Source of the DNA: Ruminiclostridium sp.
GTDB lineage: Bacteria > Bacillota > Clostridia > Oscillospirales > Ruminococcaceae
Direction of reading: 5' to 3'
Length of the DNA stretch: 56,914 nt
NCBI GenBank assembly: GCA_017635095.1
Contig: JAGBMA010000178.1
Span: 1-56,914 of the forward strand
The notes under the pieces are model-generated. The model had not been told where the DNA came from and ran no database searches. It saw only the letters and a program-made list of their open reading frames with translations. Positions 34,149-42,146 of this stretch are shown piece by piece; the stretch's first letter is position 1; every line of letters starts with the position of its first letter. Position numbers and translations under genes: made by a program.

Positions 34149-34838
34149 TCAGAGATCTATCTTCGATCCGTCCTTGCCGTTGATAACATAATATACGGCT
34201 CTGTCCTCGGGCTTGACGTAAATATCGACAGTCTTCACACCGCGCTTCTTGCTCTGCTTTACAGCTTCGTCAACTCTGGTCTTTATCTGTTCGATATCGT
34301 AATCAACACCTGCAAACTGGAGAACAAAAGACGACTTTGAAGCTGTAGTTTCTGCAGCCGCATTTTTCTCCGCAGCGGGCTTTCTTCCGGGCTTTTTCTT
34401 CTCTGCAACAGGCTTTGCTTCTTCGGTTTTTGCCGCAGCGGGCTTTCTTCCGGGCTTTTTCTTCTCTGCGGCGGGTTTTGCTTCTGCGGTCTTTGCTGCG
34501 GCGGGTTTTGCTTCTGCGGTCTTTGCTGCAGCGGGTTTTGCTTCTGCGGTCTTTGCTGCAGCAGGTTTTCTTCCGGGCTTCTTCTTTTCCGTTACGGCGG
34601 GTTTTGTTTCCGCTGTCTCAGAGACCACTGCATCTGCAATCTTCTCTGCCGTTGTATTTTTTACGGTTTCAGCTTTCTTAGCTGCGGCAGGTTTTCTGCC
34701 GGGCTTTTTCTTTTCAGTTGCAGCTGCTTTTTTTTCAGCAATTGCATCATCAACTTTCTTTATCTCTTTTTCTGTTTTCACAGCAGCTTTTTTCAGCGTT
34801 TCTTTCTTTTCTGCAGCTGCCTTCTTAGGTCTTGCCAT
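34149..34838 (-). CDS. AT-hook, histone H1-like DNA-binding protein (DUF6465-type)
   Basis: A 229-residue protein. Residues 1-165 are a low-complexity Lys/Ala/Pro tail containing five copies of KKPGRKPAA, an AT-hook-like minor-groove binding motif. Between them are KTAEAKPAA repeats. The C-terminal 60 residues are a folded domain (FVLQFAGVDYDIEQIKTRVDEAV) of DUF6465 type. It probably acts as a nucleoid-associated protein. It has a perfect promoter and strong GGAGG site, suggesting high expression. Confidence 0.8.
   Translation of the reverse strand: MARPKKAAAEKKETLKKAAVKTEKEIKKVDDAIAEKKAAATEKKKPGRKPAAAKKAETVKNTTAEKIADAVVSETAETKPAVTEKKKPGRKPAAAKTAEAKPAAAKTAEAKPAAAKTAEAKPAAEKKKPGRKPAAAKTEEAKPVAEKKKPGRKPAAEKNAAAETTASKSSFVLQFAGVDYDIEQIKTRVDEAVKQSKKRGVKTVDIYVKPEDRAVYYVINGKDGSKIDL
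34471..34560. repeat. Three tandem 30-bp repeats inside the AT-hook gene
   Basis: Units begin at 34471, 34501 and 34531 and are identical except for the last base. They encode the KTAEAKPAAA repeats. Copy number is likely to vary between strains by slippage. Confidence 0.9.
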
Positions 34839-34865
34839 TTTATGGTCCTCCTTATATTTTTATTT

Positions 34866-34894
34866 ATTATACAATTTAAATCCACCGTTGTCAA
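34866..34894 (-). promoter_or_regulatory. Promoter of the AT-hook gene
   Basis: TTGACA (34889-34894) and TATAAT (34866-34871) on the minus strand, 17-bp spacing, both consensus. Confidence 0.85.
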
Positions 34895-34963
34895 TACTTT
34901 TTTCGATTTATCGTCAAATAAAACGGACATTATCGAAGAAAAAACGATAATGTACATAAAATA

Positions 34964-37291
34964 TCATGTCTTCTGTTTCTTTTTCCGGGATAAAAATACC
35001 GCAAATACCACGACCGCCGCAATTATAACTGCGCATGACACGATAACTGCAATTATAACAGCTGTTCCGTCGGTGATCGAGATATTCTTTTTTACAGTTC
35101 CGGAATAAACATTTTTCCCGCTTATCTCAATGCTGTAATTTCCTGCATTTTCGGGCGCTTCTATCTCATTGCCGCCCGCATCGAGATATCTTACAGAATA
35201 ATCTTTTTCCGGTTCAAGAACATTTCCGAGCCTCGAAACGGATATGATCTCAGAGCTGTTTTCTTTAAGACCTATCTCTGTATTTTCCGCATTAATGAAC
35301 AACGGATCTATGCGCAGTCCGAGTTCCGCAGAAAAACACCGGTCGCTGTGTTCGACATCATATATACCGATCTCCGCAGTGTATTCACATGGCAGATACG
35401 GAGCATCATTGCTTCCGGAAAAGGTTATCGCAGTAATACCTATCTCTTCCGGAAACCCGTCGCTTATAACTGCATTTACCGATGCGCGTTCTCCGTCATA
35501 TACCTTATCTTCGCCAACGAGAGAAACCGTGAAGCGCTTGTCTGTACCGTAATCACAATCCTTTGCGGAACATCTCACGGAAACTTCACTGCCGTGCTGT
35601 TCAAATACCCAGCGGTGAAAATGCGGGAACACAGCCGTGAATGTTTTTTCGGCAGTTCCGGTGTAACTTCCCACGCCGGCAACGACTGCGGTATATTCTC
35701 CGGATTCGGCCGGCTCGACTGTATCTCCGTTCACGTCGCGGTATGTAACGGAATAATCCGTTCCCGGTGCAAGCACAGCATTTCCGATCTTTACGGAGAC
35801 CACATCTGCGGTAGTTTCATCTACCGTTATCTCCGCACCGGATATCTGTTCAGGAGAATAGTAATTATCTTCCGCTTTCACAAGTTCATATATCTTATCG
35901 GGAAAATGCCATACGATGATCTCTTCGAAATAGCCGGATAAGCCCAATATATTCGCCATACCCTCGCCTTCGCCCGATCTCATAAGCGGGACAGCTATTG
36001 CAGAAAAATCCGGCACAGCATCACGGAGCTTCCTGAAATCCTCATCGCTCATCACGCCGCTGTGATCCGTGCTGTCAAGGGCATCTGTCAGCATTGATGA
36101 CGCGGTGTTCACTGCTTCATCGGGTCCCGTTTCGGCCGAAAGAATACGCATGGTATTGTAAATTTTCATAAAATCGCCGGTAAAGGCTTTTGCAAAAACA
36201 TCTTTGAAATACTCGGCAAACCCGGTGAAAAAAACAGTGTCCGAGTCCAGGACAAAGGAAAGAAAATCACAGATACCGTCGTTATGCACATCAAACTCCG
36301 ATCTGCTTACCGTCGTTGTGAGCCAGTCGGTTATCATTGCACTATAATCCGCCACATTCGTCGGTACAGCCTTTTTGCTTTCGGAAATGACAGCGGGATC
36401 CGCGAGAGGAAACGATGACGCGCCGGATAGCGTATCATTCTGCCAGCCGGTCTCGGAAAGCTTTACCTCCGACCGGAAGCTTTCTGTGACTCCCGACCGG
36501 TACATTCCCCAGTTTTTCGAGTAAAAACGCGGTATGATATCATTCTCGCAGACTACGTTGTGTATATTTTCAAACCCGTTCTCGGTGCCGGAGACTGACG
36601 GCGCTTCAAAGGTGTAGATATAGATATCGTCTTCCGTCAGTCCGAAATCGCTGAGCGACATATTGATGTATTTTCCGGCGAGGTCGGAAACTCCGCCGCC
36701 GCGGCTGAATCCGGTCATCCATATCTTTGCGCCGGAAAGCCCGTATTTCTCCTCATACGAGCGGATCCTCCCAACGACTTTGTGCGCGGCTTCGGAAAAA
36801 CCTGCGGCATCTCCGGTCTCCCCTACATCAAGGTTGCTCACCCACTCCGTACTGTATCCGAAGCCCCTCACCGCGACTGCGATGACCTCGCCGTGATCGG
36901 TGTTCTTATGGGAAATGACGGTGCCTATTGAGTCCGCTGTGGGCGTTTCTTCCATCTGCTCGGCGACGGTGTCCTCCGCGGAAAAACCGATATCGGAAAG
37001 AAGCACCGGAGCATATCCCGATGCAAACATACTCTCCGGATCACTGAATGCGGAGACTGCAAGACAAAGAGACATCGTTCTTAGATGCGTATTCAGTTCT
37101 TTTCCGGACGCGGAAAAATAATCGTCACTGTAGAAATACTCGTAAACCGGTTCGTCCTCATTCTCTTTCCCGCTAAGCAGAACATGGCCGGAAACTATGC
37201 GCGGTTCGATACTTACCGCGCTCACAGGCACCGAATTCAGCACGGCGGATACCGCGACTGCGGCAGCAATAACAATTCTTGATATTTTCAT
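34964..37291 (-). CDS. Secreted, membrane-anchored lipase-like alpha/beta hydrolase
   Basis: A 775-residue protein. After a signal peptide (1-25), residues about 50-290 form a lipase class 3-like hydrolase domain with the nucleophile elbow GFSRGG (about 197). The segment FEAPSV and a VVCENDIIPRF stretch fit the rest of the active site. Two beta-rich MBG-like domains follow (patterns VTYRDVNGDTVEP and GVGSYTGTAEKTF, repeated near the end). The C-terminus has a transmembrane helix and SRKKKQKT, so the enzyme is held on the outside of the cell. The substrate is unknown. Confidence 0.8.
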   Translation of the reverse strand: MKISRIVIAAAVAVSAVLNSVPVSAVSIEPRIVSGHVLLSGKENEDEPVYEYFYSDDYFSASGKELNTHLRTMSLCLAVSAFSDPESMFASGYAPVLLSDIGFSAEDTVAEQMEETPTADSIGTVISHKNTDHGEVIAVAVRGFGYSTEWVSNLDVGETGDAAGFSEAAHKVVGRIRSYEEKYGLSGAKIWMTGFSRGGGVSDLAGKYINMSLSDFGLTEDDIYIYTFEAPSVSGTENGFENIHNVVCENDIIPRFYSKNWGMYRSGVTESFRSEVKLSETGWQNDTLSGASSFPLADPAVISESKKAVPTNVADYSAMITDWLTTTVSRSEFDVHNDGICDFLSFVLDSDTVFFTGFAEYFKDVFAKAFTGDFMKIYNTMRILSAETGPDEAVNTASSMLTDALDSTDHSGVMSDEDFRKLRDAVPDFSAIAVPLMRSGEGEGMANILGLSGYFEEIIVWHFPDKIYELVKAEDNYYSPEQISGAEITVDETTADVVSVKIGNAVLAPGTDYSVTYRDVNGDTVEPAESGEYTAVVAGVGSYTGTAEKTFTAVFPHFHRWVFEQHGSEVSVRCSAKDCDYGTDKRFTVSLVGEDKVYDGERASVNAVISDGFPEEIGITAITFSGSNDAPYLPCEYTAEIGIYDVEHSDRCFSAELGLRIDPLFINAENTEIGLKENSSEIISVSRLGNVLEPEKDYSVRYLDAGGNEIEAPENAGNYSIEISGKNVYSGTVKKNISITDGTAVIIAVIVSCAVIIAAVVVFAVFLSRKKKQKT

Positions 37292-37338
37292 CTCGTTCCT
37301 TCTCTGTTATAATGGCGGAAGCTATTAAATAAGGGTGT

Positions 37339-37968
37339 TCAGTCTGTTCCGAAGATCCTGTCTCCGGCATCTCCGAGTCCCGGCACGATATACGCGTTCT
37401 CGTTGAGCCCCTTGTCGAGAGTTCCCACATATATATCTATGTCCGGGTGTGCTTTTTCGAGCGCGGAAAGCCCCTCTGGAGCAGCGATTATGCACATGAA
37501 TTTTATTCCCCTGCAGCCGTGTTTCTTGACGAAATCCACCGCGTGTATCGCAGATCCGCCTGTTGCAAGCATAGGATCCGGTAGTATTACGAGCCGTTCC
37601 TCTATATGCTTCGGCATATTCACATAGTATTCGCGAGGCTCATGAGTTACCTCGTCGCGGCACAGTCCGATATGCCCCACCTTCGCCGAGGGCATCACCG
37701 AAAGAAGTCCGTTCACCATTCCGAGACCTGCACGGAGTATAGGCACGATCGCCGGCTTTCTTCCGGAAAGCACCGGTACGCTCGCATCGCCTATCGGAGT
37801 ACGGATATCCACATTCTCCGTGGGAAGATCGCGGAAAACTTCGTATGCCATAAGCGCCGCTATCTCCTCAACAATATTCCTGAAATCCCTTGTCCCGGTT
37901 CTCTCGTCCCGAAGAAGCGAGATCTTATGTGATATGAGCGGGTGATCTATGATCGTTGTTTTTCCCAT
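37339..37968 (-). CDS. upp: Uracil phosphoribosyltransferase
   Basis: A 209-residue enzyme that converts uracil and PRPP to UMP in pyrimidine salvage. The PRPP-binding motif is [12 protein letters not shown] (about 126-137) with the preceding [11 protein letters not shown], and the uracil-binding end [12 protein letters not shown] is intact. The ATG at 37968 has AGGAG 7 nt upstream. The lipase-like gene follows 47 nt downstream and may be co-transcribed. Confidence 0.95.
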   Translation of the reverse strand: MGKTTIIDHPLISHKISLLRDERTGTRDFRNIVEEIAALMAYEVFRDLPTENVDIRTPIGDASVPVLSGRKPAIVPILRAGLGMVNGLLSVMPSAKVGHIGLCRDEVTHEPREYYVNMPKHIEERLVILPDPMLATGGSAIHAVDFVKKHGCRGIKFMCIIAAPEGLSALEKAHPDIDIYVGTLDKGLNENAYIVPGLGDAGDRIFGTD

Positions 37969-38014
37969 AATCACTCTCCTGTCTGCGTTTTCAACGCGTT
38001 ATTTTTCTAAATTC

Positions 38015-38043
38015 ATTATATAACAAATAAACAGAAAAGTCAA
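38015..38043 (-). promoter_or_regulatory. Promoter of upp
   Basis: TTGACT (38038-38043) and TATAAT (38015-38020) on the minus strand with a 17-bp spacer. Confidence 0.75.
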
Positions 38044-38103
38044 CAATATACTGCATCAAACGCCATGACGCGGCAATATCATTGACTTTGTTCCCTATAG
38101 TTT

Positions 38104-39114
38104 TCAGGCTGCACTATCCGCTTCCTGCTCTGCGATAAATGCATCCAGTCGCTTTGAAACGTTTTTCTGCAGGCTCCTGTAGAAGAACTTGAAATCGTAC
38201 AGATGAAATACACCTTCGTCGAAAAGCTTTGCCGGATAATCGCTCTCCGAAACATCGGGGACTTTGAGCGTACCGCGTTTTTCATCTATATACGCACCGG
38301 TGAATGCGGGTATCTCGGAAGTTATCTTTCCGCTGCGGTCAACGAAGCAGGCGCCGGGATTGAGTGATTTGTCCGCATAAGTGCCGTCGGTCTTCCAGTT
38401 AAGCGGATTTATGCTGTAAGTATGAATATCTGCGCCCACGATCGGAGACGATGAAACGTGCTCTGCCTCGGTGCTGTACATTATGATAACGCCGGTGTCG
38501 GTCTCGCCCTGCGCCGGTCTCAGCCACGGATAGTTCTCCGTCTGTTCTTCCGTGAGCCGCCAGCCTATCGCGTAAGCTGCCGCAAGTCTGTCGGAATACC
38601 TGCTTTCATCAAACAGCTCGGACATAAGACGTATAACCATATCCGCACCCTGGGAATATCCCGCAAGTATCAGTGGTCTGGTCTCATCGCAGTTCTCGCT
38701 GTAGTATATGAACGCGTCCTTTACATCGCTGTAGGCGAGCTGCAAATACGGCTCACCCTCTTCTTCATTCATGGAATATACCGGGAAAGAAGCCTGACGG
38801 TAGAACGGCGCGTAGATGCTTGCTTCGCCGGAATAGATCCCGAGTTCCATATTAAGAGCGCCGACGAAACTGTTACGGTAACTCTGGGAATACATATCCC
38901 CGTTCATATTGCCGTTCCTTCCCATATCCACAGTCGGGCACACAATGAAAACATCTGCGGGCTTACTTTCGTCGCTGTTCCAAAACGCCCAGTTATTCTT
39001 ATCGGAATAATCGGGTGCTTTATCCGCGATATCACCGCTCCCGGAACAAGATGAAAGAATCAGGGCTGCTGCAAGAAATCCGGAAACCGAAAGTGCAAAC
39101 TTGTTATATGACAT
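38104..39114 (-). CDS. DUF3089 alpha/beta-hydrolase lipoprotein
   Basis: A 336-residue lipoprotein with lipobox LSSC (about residue 23). The DUF3089 hydrolase domain shows DVFIVCPTVD, then the nucleophile elbow LAGYSQGADM and a HTYSINPLNWKTD block near the active-site histidine. The substrate is unknown. The ATG at 39114 follows an AGGAG site. It is one of several exposed hydrolases in this region. Confidence 0.85.
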   Translation of the reverse strand: MSYNKFALSVSGFLAAALILSSCSGSGDIADKAPDYSDKNNWAFWNSDESKPADVFIVCPTVDMGRNGNMNGDMYSQSYRNSFVGALNMELGIYSGEASIYAPFYRQASFPVYSMNEEEGEPYLQLAYSDVKDAFIYYSENCDETRPLILAGYSQGADMVIRLMSELFDESRYSDRLAAAYAIGWRLTEEQTENYPWLRPAQGETDTGVIIMYSTEAEHVSSSPIVGADIHTYSINPLNWKTDGTYADKSLNPGACFVDRSGKITSEIPAFTGAYIDEKRGTLKVPDVSESDYPAKLFDEGVFHLYDFKFFYRSLQKNVSKRLDAFIAEQEADSAA

Positions 39115-39201
39115 AAATATCTCCTGCTTAAAAAAAACTTTTCCGCACAAGGCGTGTTAGAGGATCTTCTTTGTGCAAACTGTTGTCTGAATGTTATCAT
39201 A

Positions 39202-39230
39202 ATAATAACATAAACAAAAACATATGTCAA
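39202..39230 (-). promoter_or_regulatory. Promoter of the DUF3089 lipoprotein gene
   Basis: TTGACA (39225-39230) and TATTAT (39202-39207) on the minus strand with a 17-bp spacer. Confidence 0.7.
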
Positions 39231-39250
39231 TTATTTTTCGGGGATATTGA

Positions 39251-39408
39251 GGGAACCTCTAAAAACCCAATTTGAGAGAAAAAGAGCTAGCCACGCCGTC
39301 TACTGCGTCAAACCTCCTAACCGGGCGCCAGCCCGGTTTCGTCGGCTTTCCTTGTATCCGACGCTGCTATCTCATTTTCTCTTTTCAAAGCGGTTTTTAG
39401 AGGTACCC
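39251..39408. mobile_element. MITE-like element, about 158 bp
   Basis: The ends are imperfect inverted repeats: GGGAACCTCTAAAAACC on the left and GGTTTTTAGAGGTACCC on the right. TTGA directly flanks both sides (39247-39250 and 39409-39412), like a 4-bp target duplication. Inside are two hairpins, ACCGGGC/GCCCGGT and GTCGG/CCGAC. There is no coding capacity. A related copy starts at 56775 in inverted orientation. It needs a transposase supplied elsewhere. Confidence 0.75.
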
Positions 39409-39456
39409 TTGAGGCAATACCGCGCAATCTCCGCACGCTATTTGTGTGGTATAGAC

Positions 39457-39485
39457 TTGACATATCATCTGTTTTATTATATAAT
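39457..39485 (+). promoter_or_regulatory. Promoter of the aldo-keto reductase gene
   Basis: TTGACA (39457-39462), 17-bp spacer, TATAAT (39480-39485). It lies 48 bp beyond the MITE-like element. Confidence 0.85.
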
Positions 39486-39590
39486 TTTTTCAGAAAGTGA
39501 TCTCCCGTTTTAATCACCCGACAAGTGTGCAGCGCCCCGGTGTATTATCCGGGAAGTCACATTTCAGAACACCGCAAGGAGGATATCAAT

Positions 39591-40586
39591 ATGTACGTTT
39601 CCGACAATAACAGATACTCGGATATGCAGTATGTACACTGCGGAAAGAGCGGGCTGAGACTTCCGCCGGTCTCTCTCGGGCTCTGGCAGAATTTCGGCTT
39701 CGGCTCCGATTTTACCAAAGCCGAAAAGATGTGTCATACCGCGTTCGATCTCGGTATAACCCATTTCGATCTTGCAAACAATTACGGTCACCCCTACAAC
39801 GGCTCCGCAGAGGAAAACTTCGGAAAGATCCTCGAACGCGGGCTCGGCGCATACCGTGATGAGCTCTGTATCTCGACCAAAGCAGGCTACGAGATGTGGG
39901 ACGGTCCTTACGGCGACAGGAACGGTTCCCGCAAATACCTCACCGCGTCCCTTGACCAGAGCCTTAAAAGAATGAAACTCGACTATGTGGATATCTTCTA
40001 TCACCATGTTTTCGACCCGAATACACCGCCGGAGGAAACTGCACTCGCCCTCGACAATGCGGTAAAACAAGGCAAGGCTCTTTATGTCGGCATTTCCAAC
40101 TACAACAAGCAGCAGACTGCTGCGATCAAGGCCATTTTTGATGAGCTTAAAACACCGTTTATCGTGAACCAGCCGTCTTACTCGATGCTCAACCGCTGGG
40201 TCGAAGATGACGGGCTCGATGAGTACTGCGCGGAGAACGGCATCGGGCTCGCTGTGTTCTCTCCGCTCTACCAGGGCTTCCTCACAGACCGCTACCTGAA
40301 CGGTATCCCCGCGGATTCCCGCATCGGCAAGGGCAATACATGGATTGCTCAGCAGCTCGACGAGAAGATGCTCGCAAAACTCAACAAGCTTAATGATATT
40401 GCAGCAAACCGCGGTCAGAAGCTTTCACAGATGGCTATAGCGTGGCTTCTGAACAACAAGGCTGTGGCGACCGTCCTTATCGGTGCAAGCCGTCCGGAGC
40501 AGATCACAGACAACGTGCAGGCTCTCAAAAACACGGTATTTTCCGCCGAAGAACTCGCGGAGATCAACAGGATCCTCGGCGAATAA
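39591..40586 (+). CDS. Aldo-keto reductase (YghZ-like)
   Basis: A 331-residue NADPH-dependent reductase of the AKR superfamily, close to the L-glyceraldehyde-3-phosphate reductase YghZ group. The catalytic tetrad is visible: Asp in HFDLANNYGHP with its Tyr, Lys in CISTKAGYEMW and His in IFYHHVFD. VGISNY and LIGASRPEQI form the cofactor site. YghZ enzymes detoxify methylglyoxal-type aldehydes. The ATG at 39591 has a perfect AAGGAGG site. It is a single-gene unit. Confidence 0.92.
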   Translation: MYVSDNNRYSDMQYVHCGKSGLRLPPVSLGLWQNFGFGSDFTKAEKMCHTAFDLGITHFDLANNYGHPYNGSAEENFGKILERGLGAYRDELCISTKAGYEMWDGPYGDRNGSRKYLTASLDQSLKRMKLDYVDIFYHHVFDPNTPPEETALALDNAVKQGKALYVGISNYNKQQTAAIKAIFDELKTPFIVNQPSYSMLNRWVEDDGLDEYCAENGIGLAVFSPLYQGFLTDRYLNGIPADSRIGKGNTWIAQQLDEKMLAKLNKLNDIAANRGQKLSQMAIAWLLNNKAVATVLIGASRPEQITDNVQALKNTVFSAEELAEINRILGE

Positions 40587-40716
40587 TAAGCCCGCCATGC
40601 ATGGCTCCGGCAAAATACCGTTTATGTCTGCGAAAAGGCAAAAAAACAGAGCCCGGAACCGATCCTGCGACCGAAAGTTCCGGAGCTCCGAATGATATTC
40701 AGCATTATCAGCTCAG

Positions 40717-40754
40717 AAGTAGTGTGAGTTCCCTCACATTACTTCTTCTTTTTT
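40717..40754 (+). terminator. Terminator of the aldo-keto reductase gene
   Basis: AAGTAGTGTGAG (40717-40728) pairs, with one mismatch, with CTCACATTACTT (40733-40744), followed by CTTCTTTTTT. It overlaps the end of the convergent prsW gene. Confidence 0.75.
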
Positions 40755-41374
40755 CTCTGGCGTATCTGATAGAAGATAACAGGCAGATACAATGACATAG
40801 GAAGCAGGAACGCCGCTATACGGAACGAAGACTGGACAAGCACATTGAATGTCGCGTGGAACAGTATCGCCGCGATAAGAAGCGCTACAGTGCCGCAGAA
40901 GAACAGTTTTCTGCGCTTCCGTATGTAGCTCATTCCCATACCCACCATTGCCGTGCAGGCACCGTGCATGAGCGCCGCGCCTACCACTCGGGTGAATGCC
41001 CAGCCCAGAGATATCGCCGACGGGTTCTGAGCAAGTATTACCGCGTCCTCAAGTATCGCAAATCCCACGCCGAGCGCAAATGACGCGGAAAGAAGCGTCT
41101 CACGGTCGTCCGTGAAGAATATTGCAAGATAGAGCACGGGGATCGCTTTCAGGACTTCCTCGCTTATAGGCGTTATAGTAGTCGTGACATAAAGCATATC
41201 ACCATTGAAGATCTGCAGCAGAAACAGGTTCAATGCGCCCGCCATAAGACATATCAGCGAACCTACCATGAGGTAACCGACGAACAGACGCGATTTTTTG
41301 TCCGGAAGCACAAACAGCATCGGTATCATCGGCATTACTATACAGATAAACAGTATCTCGCTTATTTGCTCCAT
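40739..41374 (-). CDS. prsW: PrsW-family intramembrane protease
   Basis: A 211-residue membrane protein with about seven helices. The glutamate pair typical of PrsW/CAAX-type proteases appears in PISEEVLKAIP (about 69-79), with FAILEDAV and HGACTAMVGM further on, and a late FHATFNV histidine. In Bacillus, PrsW cuts an anti-sigma factor to activate sigma-W. An ECF sigma factor and putative anti-sigma gene lie 4 kb away, so a link is possible but unproven. The start has a GGGGGTG site. Confidence 0.85.
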   Translation of the reverse strand: MEQISEILFICIVMPMIPMLFVLPDKKSRLFVGYLMVGSLICLMAGALNLFLLQIFNGDMLYVTTTITPISEEVLKAIPVLYLAIFFTDDRETLLSASFALGVGFAILEDAVILAQNPSAISLGWAFTRVVGAALMHGACTAMVGMGMSYIRKRRKLFFCGTVALLIAAILFHATFNVLVQSSFRIAAFLLPMSLYLPVIFYQIRQRKKKK

Positions 41375-42030
41375 TTCTGCACCCCCTTGTCCATTGCCGG
41401 AACGAGAAGAAGCGAAACTACGCACTCAAGCAGGCAGACTGTCACTCTGAATACCGTAAAACCGCCGTTGGCAGCCGACATTATCTCAAGCATACACAGC
41501 AGACCGTATGCAAGCGCCAGCGCGTTGTATATGCGAAGGCAGTTCACAACGCCATAGTCTATATCGGGTATGATGATGTGCTTTAAATGGAAGTACGATG
41601 CCGCAGCTATACTTACCGCAACTACTCCGTCGATGATCTTTTCAGCTGTGGGCGCAGGTCCGAGCAGAATGAACAGATACATTGCCGCAGTGACGATAAT
41701 TGCAGATAAAGAGATCAGACGGTACTTTAAGAATGTTCCCCCGCCGTCGTCAACGAGCGAGTCGATCTGGCCGAAGTTTGCGGAGAAGAAAAATGCGAAT
41801 GCACCCACCGTTCCGAGCATACCCACATGGAATATGCCCTCGATCTCAAGCCCGGTTATGATCCGGAGTATCGTGTATGCCTTCCCGATCATTATACAGC
41901 CCACTCCGAGCACGATCATGGAAGCGTACAGCGGCTTCCGGGGTCTTAGATATTTTACGGCGCCGATAAAGAAACCTACAGCCGCCGCAGCAAGCATTGC
42001 AAGATAAATATAAACGATAAATCCTTCCAC
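41362..42030 (-). CDS. Seven-helix membrane protein of unknown function
   Basis: About 222 residues from a GTG at 42030 with AGGTGAT upstream; an ATG further in is possible. Six or seven hydrophobic helices are predicted, with a charged NFGQIDSLVDDGGG loop in the middle. I do not recognise a family. It overlaps prsW by 13 nt, so the two probably work together. Confidence 0.65.
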   Translation of the reverse strand: MEGFIVYIYLAMLAAAAVGFFIGAVKYLRPRKPLYASMIVLGVGCIMIGKAYTILRIITGLEIEGIFHVGMLGTVGAFAFFFSANFGQIDSLVDDGGGTFLKYRLISLSAIIVTAAMYLFILLGPAPTAEKIIDGVVAVSIAAASYFHLKHIIIPDIDYGVVNCLRIYNALALAYGLLCMLEIMSAANGGFTVFRVTVCLLECVVSLLLVPAMDKGVQKWSK

Positions 42031-42063
42031 TTTATCACCTTTCAGGAAACAGATTATAATACC

Positions 42064-42098
42064 CCAAAACTCTGCCCGCATTATTCTGCGGGCAGAGT
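42064..42098 (-). terminator. Terminator of the InlB-repeat protein gene
   Basis: ACTCTGCCCGCA (42069-42080) pairs with TGCGGGCAGAGT (42087-42098). On the minus strand the stem is followed by TTTTGGGG. Confidence 0.75.
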
Positions 42099-42146
42099 CC
42101 TGATCGGGAATTATTCTTTTTTCAGCCTTACGGCTTTTTCAAGGAC

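Noticed and set aside
34471-34560. Regular repeats that could suggest a CRISPR array
   Set aside because: Units are directly adjacent with no spacers and encode a protein repeat.
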